Source: an uncultured Massilia sp. (lineage in GTDB: Bacteria > Pseudomonadota > Gammaproteobacteria > Burkholderiales > Burkholderiaceae). From it: a stretch of 5,174 nt of DNA. The notes under the pieces are model-generated. The model had not been told where the DNA came from. It made no database searches and saw nothing but the letters and a program-made list of their open reading frames with translations. This document shows positions 1 through 5,174 of the stretch, one piece after another (the stretch's first letter is position 1; the number at the start of each line of letters is the position of its first letter). A program made the position numbers and the translations under genes. The stretch spans positions 1-5,174 of the forward strand of contig CAMPHU010000299.1 in assembly GCA_946886065.1 (NCBI GenBank). The letters are read 5' to 3'.

Positions 1-721
1 GGAAGAAGGTGCCCAGCGGACCGTCATTGTTGAAGGACAGGCTCAGCGTGCAGATGGCGCCGTTCTCCGCCTGCAGCTGGATGCTCATGTCCATCGCGAT
101 GCCCAGGTCCGGATGGATCGGCCCCTGCACCGCGTTGGCCTTCACCACGCGGCTGCCGGTCTGGTACTGGAACAGGTCCACCGTGTGGGCGGCGTGGTGC
201 CACAGCAGGTGGTCGGTCCAGCTGCGCGGCTGGCCCAGCGCGTTCATGTTGGTGCGGCGGAAGAAGTAGGTCTGCACATCCATCTGCTGGATGTTGAACT
301 CGCCTGCCGTGATCTTCTTGTGCACGTACTGGTGGCTGGGGTTGAAGCGGCGGGTGTGGCCGCACATGGCCACCAGGCCGGTCTGCTTCTGCAGGGCGGC
401 GACCTTCTCGCCGTCGGCCAGCACGTCGCACAGCGGGATCTCGACCTGCACGTGCTTGCCGGCTTCCAGGCAGGCGATGGACTGGCTGGCATGCATCTGC
501 GTGGGGGTGCAGAGGATCACCGCGTCCACTTCCTTGATGGCCAGGCTGTCTTCGAGCTTGGTGGTCACGTGCTGGATGCCATACTTGTCGGCCACTTCCC
601 GGGTCTTGGCCAGGTCGCGGCTGACGAGGGAGACGACTTCGACACCGTCGATGTTCTTGATGCCGTCCAGGTGCTTGATGCCGAAGGCGCCGGCGCCGGC
701 CAGGGCTACTTTGATGGTCAT
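1..721 (-). CDS. ligC: 4-carboxy-2-hydroxymuconate-6-semialdehyde dehydrogenase, N-terminal 240 residues (C-terminus runs off the window)
   Basis: This cytosolic enzyme oxidises the cyclic hemiacetal of 4-carboxy-2-hydroxymuconate-6-semialdehyde, the LigAB product, to 2-pyrone-4,6-dicarboxylate with NAD(P)+. It belongs to the Gfo/Idh/MocA family. An N-terminal Rossmann motif GAGAFG is seen at residues 9-14, CTPTQMH at 71-77, HVQVEIPL at 90-97, and the segment WTDHLLWHHAAHTVD at 168-182, which probably lines the active site. The reading frame is open from the ATG at 721 to the window edge with no stop; family members are about 315-320 residues, so roughly the last quarter is missing. An AAAGGA ribosome-binding site sits 8 nt before the start. 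Where most of the superfamily has Glu-Lys-Pro, this protein has Glu-Ile-Pro (94-96); I recall the same in Sphingobium LigC. It follows ligB after 40 bp and is the last operon gene visible. Comamonas name: pmdC. The family call is near certain; cofactor preference is not read from sequence. Confidence 0.96.
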   Translation of the reverse strand, partial: MTIKVALAGAGAFGIKHLDGIKNIDGVEVVSLVSRDLAKTREVADKYGIQHVTTKLEDSLAIKEVDAVILCTPTQMHASQSIACLEAGKHVQVEIPLCDVLADGEKVAALQKQTGLVAMCGHTRRFNPSHQYVHKKITAGEFNIQQMDVQTYFFRRTNMNALGQPRSWTDHLLWHHAAHTVDLFQYQTGSRVVKANAVQGPIHPDLGIAMDMSIQLQAENGAICTLSLSFNNDGPLGTFF

Positions 722-729
722 GGTGGGGG

Positions 730-735
730 TCCTTT
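730..735 (-). promoter_or_regulatory. ligC ribosome-binding site
   Basis: AAAGGA on the minus strand lies 8 nt before the ligC ATG at 721. It supports that start and gives ligC its own initiation signal, unlike ligB, which has no clear one. Confidence 0.75.
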
Positions 736-741
736 ACGGGT

Positions 742-2085
<1,344 letters not shown>

Positions 2086-2093
2086 GGCGCGCT

Positions 2094-2099
2094 CTCCTT
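2094..2099 (-). promoter_or_regulatory. ligA ribosome-binding site overlapping the ligI stop codon
   Basis: AAGGAG on the minus strand shares bases with the ligI TAA stop (2100-2098) and lies 8 nt before the ligA ATG. It is the best ribosome-binding site in the window, and its position suggests ribosomes ending ligI re-initiate at ligA. Confidence 0.85.
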
Positions 2100-3018
2100 A
2101 CTTCGCCTCTTCGGGCCAATACAGGCGCATGGGGTTGTCCACGAGCAGCTTCTTTTGCAGCTCGGCCGTGGGCGCGATGTGGGGGATGAAGTCCACCAGC
2201 AGGCCGTCGTCGGGCATGTGGTCCTTGAGGTTGGGGTGCGGCCAGTCGGTGCCCCAGAGCACGCGGTCGGGGAACTCCTCCACCACCTTTCGCGCGAACG
2301 GCACCACGTCCTGGTAGGCCGCCTGCTCGCCGTTGAGCGCCTTCGGCCCGGTGACCGACAGGCGCTCGGGGCAACTGACCTTGCTCCACACGTTGGGGTG
2401 CTGGCGCATGAACTTCAGGAACAGCTCGAACTCGGGCCCATCGATGGGCTTGGTCACGTCGGGCCGGCCCATGTGGTCCACCACCACGGTGGTAGGCAAG
2501 GCCGTGAAGAAATCCCACAGCTCGGGCAGGTCCACCGCCTCGAAGTAGATCACCACATGCCAGCCGAGCTTGGCGATGCGGCCGGCGATCTCCAGCAGCT
2601 CGTCCTTGGGCGTGAAGTCCACCAGGCGCTTGACGAAGTTGAAGCGCACGCCGCGCACACCGGCGGCGTGCAGGGCCTGCAATTCTTCATCGGTCACCGA
2701 GCGCTTGACCGTGGCCACGCCGCGCGCCTTGCCACCGCTGGACAGGCAGGCATCGACCATGGCGCGGTTGTCGGCGCCGTGGCAGGTGGCCTGCACCACC
2801 ACGTTGCGGGCAAAGCCCAGGTGGTCGCGCAGCGCGTACAGCTCGTGCTTCGAGGCATCGCAGGGCGTGTACTTGCGCTCGGGCGCGTAGGGGAACTCCG
2901 CGCCCGGGCCGAACACGTGGCAGTGCGCGTCCACGCTGCCGGGCGGCACCTGGAAGCGGGGCTTGCTGGGTCCGGCGTACCAGTCGAGCCAGCCTGGGGT
3001 TTTCGTGAAAGTGCTCAT
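2098..3018 (-). CDS. ligI: 2-pyrone-4,6-dicarboxylate hydrolase (PDC lactonase)
   Basis: This amidohydrolase-superfamily lactonase hydrolyses 2-pyrone-4,6-dicarboxylate to 4-oxalomesaconate / 4-carboxy-2-hydroxymuconate in the cytosol. The product is 306 residues; Sphingobium LigI is about 293. Key residues of the TIM-barrel active site are visible: Asp30-Ala-His32-Cys-His34 after strand 1, His182 in VVVDHMGRP, and Asp258 in WGTDWPHP. These correspond to the two strand-1 histidines, His180 and catalytic Asp248 known from Sphingobium LigI, an enzyme reported to work without a divalent metal. The start at 3018 overlaps the stop of the upstream gene (ATGA) and has AAGGA 9 nt before it; the frame stays open up to an ATG at 3408, but that would overlap the upstream gene heavily and lacks family similarity. 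Comamonas name: pmdD. Confidence 0.97.
   Translation of the reverse strand: MSTFTKTPGWLDWYAGPSKPRFQVPPGSVDAHCHVFGPGAEFPYAPERKYTPCDASKHELYALRDHLGFARNVVVQATCHGADNRAMVDACLSSGGKARGVATVKRSVTDEELQALHAAGVRGVRFNFVKRLVDFTPKDELLEIAGRIAKLGWHVVIYFEAVDLPELWDFFTALPTTVVVDHMGRPDVTKPIDGPEFELFLKFMRQHPNVWSKVSCPERLSVTGPKALNGEQAAYQDVVPFARKVVEEFPDRVLWGTDWPHPNLKDHMPDDGLLVDFIPHIAPTAELQKKLLVDNPMRLYWPEEAK
3015..3018 (-). other. ATGA stop-start overlap (DUF1932 gene / ligI)
   Basis: The TGA of the DUF1932 gene (3017-3015) and the ATG of ligI (3018-3016) share bases as ATGA. This is a classical translational-coupling junction and ties the uncharacterised gene tightly to the pathway operon. Confidence 0.9.
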
Positions 3019-3947
3019 GCGGTGGGTTCCTTGAGAGATTGCAACAGGCGGTCGGCCTCGGCGCGCCAGTCGGCGGCGCGCGCGAATCCCGGAGCGCCGC
3101 GTTCGCCGAACGACCCGGCGTCCGCGCGGTCCGCCATCCAGGCCTGGCGCTCGGCTGTGCCCTGCGCGGAGAAGGCGGGCATGCCCGCTTCGCGCACCGT
3201 GTTCGCGGACTCGTGCATCTCCTCGCTGCGGCGGCGGCCATGCTCGATCACGCGCTGGAAGAAATAGGCGCCCTGCTTCTCCCAGTCGATGCCGGGAAAG
3301 GTCTCCTGGAGCGAGGCGATGACCGCGTCCTCCACGCCGTAGTGCCGCGCGGCCGTGAAGCTCTCGATCACCATCGCCTCCAGGCCCTTGACCATCACGC
3401 TGCGGCACATCTTGGTGGCCGAGGCCACGCCCAGCCGGTCGCTGACGACCTTGGCGACGAAGCCCAGCGGCGCGATGGCCTCGGCCAGCGCCCTGGCCGA
3501 GGCGCCGCCCAGCAGCAGCGGCACCTTGATGCGGTAAGGTGGAATGCTGGTCATCACCGCGCCTTCGACGTACCGGGCACCGGCCGCATCAATCAGCGCG
3601 CCGGCCGCCTGCTTGGCACCCGGGGAGGCCGAGTTGAAGTCCAGATAGAAGGCTTCCTTGCGCACCTGCGGAGCGCACGCCCGGGCCACGTCCAGCGTCT
3701 GGCTGGCGGTGACGGCGCTGATCACGAAGTCGGCAGTGGCCGCGAGCCGGGCGTGGCTGTCGAGCAACTCGACGCCATGGGCCCGCGCGTGCTCCAACAA
3801 GGGCCGTTGTAGCGCACCGCCGAGCTTGCGGTCGTAGGCCGAGACGCGCAGCCCCTGGGCGCGCAGGTCCTCGCAGAGAATGCGGCCGACCTCGCCGTAG
3901 CCGACGAGGCCGATGTGCCAGTCCTGCGCCGATGCGGGGATGGGCAT
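3015..3947 (-). CDS. Putative NAD(P)-binding dehydrogenase, 6-phosphogluconate dehydrogenase-like with C-terminal DUF1932 domain; substrate unknown
   Basis: The 310-residue product resembles the beta-hydroxyacid dehydrogenase / 6-phosphogluconate dehydrogenase fold. It has a Rossmann motif GLVGYGEVG (13-21) and an acidic residue at the end of strand 2 (Asp39), which usually favours NAD(H). LDFNSASPG (102-110) fits the family's substrate-side loop, EGAVMTSIPP (128-137) the usual catalytic-domain start, and ATKMCRS (177-183) places Lys179 at the expected catalytic lysine. The position normally held by Asn four residues later is Ser183. The C-terminal half, with HYGVEDAVIASLQETFPG (about 201-218) and RRRSEEMHESANTVREAG, looks like DUF1932. 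No membrane or signal segment is seen. The ATG at 3947 has GAGGA 8 nt upstream overlapping the ligK stop, and its own stop overlaps the ligI start (ATGA), so it is a true operon member. Residues 46-51 use a cluster of less usual codons (CTA, CAA, TTG, TTG). No step of the classical pathway needs this enzyme; I do not assign a substrate. Confidence 0.9.
   Translation of the reverse strand: MPIPASAQDWHIGLVGYGEVGRILCEDLRAQGLRVSAYDRKLGGALQRPLLEHARAHGVELLDSHARLAATADFVISAVTASQTLDVARACAPQVRKEAFYLDFNSASPGAKQAAGALIDAAGARYVEGAVMTSIPPYRIKVPLLLGGASARALAEAIAPLGFVAKVVSDRLGVASATKMCRSVMVKGLEAMVIESFTAARHYGVEDAVIASLQETFPGIDWEKQGAYFFQRVIEHGRRRSEEMHESANTVREAGMPAFSAQGTAERQAWMADRADAGSFGERGAPGFARAADWRAEADRLLQSLKEPTA
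3028..3032 (-). promoter_or_regulatory. ligI ribosome-binding site
   Basis: AAGGA on the minus strand lies 9 nt before the ligI ATG and inside the last codons of the DUF1932 gene. It decides the ligI start at 3018 over the far upstream in-frame ATG at 3408. Confidence 0.75.
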
Positions 3948-3955
3948 GGCGTAGG

Positions 3956-3960
3956 TCCTC
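3956..3960 (-). promoter_or_regulatory. Ribosome-binding site of the DUF1932 gene, overlapping the ligK stop
   Basis: GAGGA on the minus strand overlaps the ligK TGA (3961-3959) and lies 8 nt before the ATG at 3947. It supports that start and coupling to ligK. The arrangement mirrors the ligI/ligA junction. Confidence 0.75.
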
Positions 3961-4642
3961 AGTCGATGTAGCGCAGCCCGGCCTTTTCGAGCCCGGGGCG
4001 CATGTTGTACATATCCAGGCCGAGCACGCCCGAGGCGAGCTTGGCGCGTTTCTCGCCCTCGAAGCTCTCGCGCTTGCGCGCGGCCTCGAGCGTCTCGGCG
4101 GCGCGCGCGGCGGGCACGCAGACCACGCCATCGTCGTCGGCCACGATCACGTCGCCCGGCGTGACCCACATGCCGGCGCACACCACCGGGATGTTGACCG
4201 AGCCCAGCGTGGCCTTGATCGTGCCCTTGCTGGAAATGGCGCGGCTCCACACGGGGAAATTCATCTCCTGCAGGGTCTTCACGTCGCGCACGCCGGCGTC
4301 GATGATGAGCGCCCGCGCACCGCGCGCCTGGAACGAGGTGGCCAGCAGGTCGCCGAAATAGCCATCGGTGCATTCGGAGGTGACGGCCGCCACCACCACG
4401 TCGCCGGGCTGGATCTGCTCGGCCGCCACGTGCATCATCCAGTTGTCGCCGGGCTGCAGCAGCACGGTGACGGCTGTGCCGCTGACCTGCTGGCCGCCGT
4501 AGATGGGGCGCATGTAGGGCTTGAGCAGGCCCACGCGGCCCATGGCCTCGTGCACGGTAGCCGAGCCGAGGGCAGCCAGGCCGTCAGCGGCTGCGCGATC
4601 GGCGCGGGTGATGTTGCGGTAGACAACGCCTAATTCGTACAT
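3959..4642 (-). CDS. ligK: 4-carboxy-4-hydroxy-2-oxoadipate aldolase / oxaloacetate decarboxylase
   Basis: This class II (metal-dependent) pyruvate aldolase of the RraA-like HMG/CHA aldolase family cleaves 4-carboxy-4-hydroxy-2-oxoadipate to pyruvate and oxaloacetate, the last pathway step; family members also decarboxylate oxaloacetate. The product is 227 residues, the size known for Sphingobium LigK. The diagnostic region is intact: GDLLA (97-101, Asp98 a likely metal-site residue) followed after about 20 residues by IIDAGVRD, giving Arg119 and Asp120, which match the pyruvate-binding Arg and metal-binding Asp of the Pseudomonas putida enzyme. Upstream, TVHEAMGR (29-36), LLQPGDNWM (61-69) and PGDVVVA (79-85) are family-typical. 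The start is one base after the ligJ stop, in the junction TGACATG; AAAGGGG about 7 nt upstream, within ligJ, could serve as ribosome-binding site. Comamonas name: pmdF. Confidence 0.97.
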   Translation of the reverse strand: MYELGVVYRNITRADRAAADGLAALGSATVHEAMGRVGLLKPYMRPIYGGQQVSGTAVTVLLQPGDNWMMHVAAEQIQPGDVVVAAVTSECTDGYFGDLLATSFQARGARALIIDAGVRDVKTLQEMNFPVWSRAISSKGTIKATLGSVNIPVVCAGMWVTPGDVIVADDDGVVCVPAARAAETLEAARKRESFEGEKRAKLASGVLGLDMYNMRPGLEKAGLRYID

Positions 4643-4643
4643 G

Positions 4644-5174
4644 TCAGAGCCCCTTTGCCTTCAGTCGTGAATCGAGTCGGGAGAACACGCGGCGCACATT
4701 GCCTTCGTAGATCTGGTGCTTGTCGTCGCCGCTCAGGATCTTCGACGCTTCGATGTAGCGCTTGGTGTCGTCGTAGTAGTGGCCGGTGGTGGGGTCGATG
4801 CCGCGCACCGCGCCGATCATTTCGGAGGCGAACAGCACGTTCTTCACCGGGATCACGGTGTTCAGCAGGTCGATGCCCGGCTGGTGGTACACGCAGGTGT
4901 CGAAGAAGATGTTGTTCAGCAGGTGGTCTTCGAGCAGGGGCTTCTTCATCTCCTGCGCCAGGCCGCGGAAACGGCCCCAGTGGTAGGGCACGGCACCGCC
5001 GCCGTGCGGGATCAGGAACTTGAGCGTGGGGAAGTCCTTGAACAGGTCGCCCTGGATGCACTGCATGAAGGCCGTGGTGTCGGCGTTCAGGTAGTGCGCG
5101 CCCGTGGTGTGGAAGCACGCGTTGCAGCTGGTGCTCACGTGGATCATGGCGGGCAGGTCGTACTCCACCATCTT
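4644..5174 (-). CDS. ligJ: 4-oxalomesaconate hydratase, C-terminal 176 residues (N-terminus outside the window)
   Basis: This amidohydrolase-superfamily enzyme adds water to the tautomerised form of 4-oxalomesaconate, giving 4-carboxy-4-hydroxy-2-oxoadipate, the substrate of LigK. The frame is open from the window edge at 5174 (first visible codon Lys, then Met) to the TGA at 4646-4644. That Met (5171) is internal: the family has about 340 residues and the visible part matches its second half. Visible active-site candidates are the His of [10 protein letters not shown] (codon 5141-5139, about His178 in full-length numbering), the His of [15 protein letters not shown] (5006-5004, about His223) and the Glu of [11 protein letters not shown] (4823-4821, about Glu284), fitting the zinc site and general base reported for Lig[12 protein letters not shown] and [15 protein letters not shown] are further strong family blocks. 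It is followed by ligK after one base. Comamonas name: pmdE. Confidence 0.96.
   Translation of the reverse strand, partial: KMVEYDLPAMIHVSTSCNACFHTTGAHYLNADTTAFMQCIQGDLFKDFPTLKFLIPHGGGAVPYHWGRFRGLAQEMKKPLLEDHLLNNIFFDTCVYHQPGIDLLNTVIPVKNVLFASEMIGAVRGIDPTTGHYYDDTKRYIEASKILSGDDKHQIYEGNVRRVFSRLDSRLKAKGL

Noticed and set aside
3019..3408. Longer ligI starting at the ATG at 3408
   Set aside because: The extension is an Arg/Gly-rich shadow of the DUF1932 gene; the ATGA overlap and ribosome-binding site support 3018.
3948..4373. Extended DUF1932 frame starting at the ATG at 4373
   Set aside because: The extension lies inside ligK, is Arg/Ala-rich and unlike a Rossmann N-terminus; the start at 3947 has a proper ribosome-binding site.
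5169..5171. Met at 5171 as a true start of ligJ
   Set aside because: The frame continues to the window edge, and the visible protein matches only the second half of the ~340-residue family, so this Met is internal.

Overview
The window is GC-rich (roughly two thirds G+C by eye) and almost wholly coding. Every supported gene lies on the minus strand, so the cluster is read from high to low coordinates. Protein sequence, gene order and composition suggest a betaproteobacterium, most likely of the Comamonadaceae (Acidovorax/Comamonas/Delftia/Variovorax type). That assignment rests on recalled resemblance, not a search.

The window carries most of a protocatechuate 4,5-cleavage (meta-cleavage) operon, called lig in Sphingobium and pmd in Comamonas. 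In transcription order it holds: ligJ/pmdE, 4-oxalomesaconate hydratase (C-terminal half only, 5174-4644); ligK/pmdF, 4-carboxy-4-hydroxy-2-oxoadipate aldolase (4642-3959); an NAD(P)-binding dehydrogenase-like protein of the DUF1932 type with no assigned step (3947-3015); ligI/pmdD, 2-pyrone-4,6-dicarboxylate hydrolase (3018-2098); ligA/pmdA and ligB/pmdB, the two subunits of protocatechuate 4,5-dioxygenase (2085-1636 and 1634-762); and ligC/pmdC, 4-carboxy-2-hydroxymuconate-6-semialdehyde dehydrogenase (721-1, first 240 residues only).

Together the enzymes act as follows. LigAB opens the protocatechuate ring with O2. LigC oxidises the cyclised semialdehyde to 2-pyrone-4,6-dicarboxylate (PDC). 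LigI hydrolyses PDC to 4-oxalomesaconate, LigJ hydrates the tautomerised product, and LigK cleaves the aldol to pyruvate and oxaloacetate for the TCA cycle. A tautomerase (ligU/pmdU), an uptake transporter and a LysR regulator normally accompany these genes; none is in the window, and they may lie upstream of 5174.

The genes are packed as one translationally coupled unit: gaps of 1, 11, -4, 12, 1 and 40 bp. No promoter or factor-independent terminator is visible, so the operon promoter is expected upstream of ligJ, outside the window. The most interesting item is the uncharacterised DUF1932 dehydrogenase inserted between aldolase and PDC hydrolase. The only real intergenic gap (ligB-ligC) holds a small set of overlapping inverted repeats around the ligB stop codon. 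No mobile element, CRISPR array, RNA gene or long non-coding stretch was seen.
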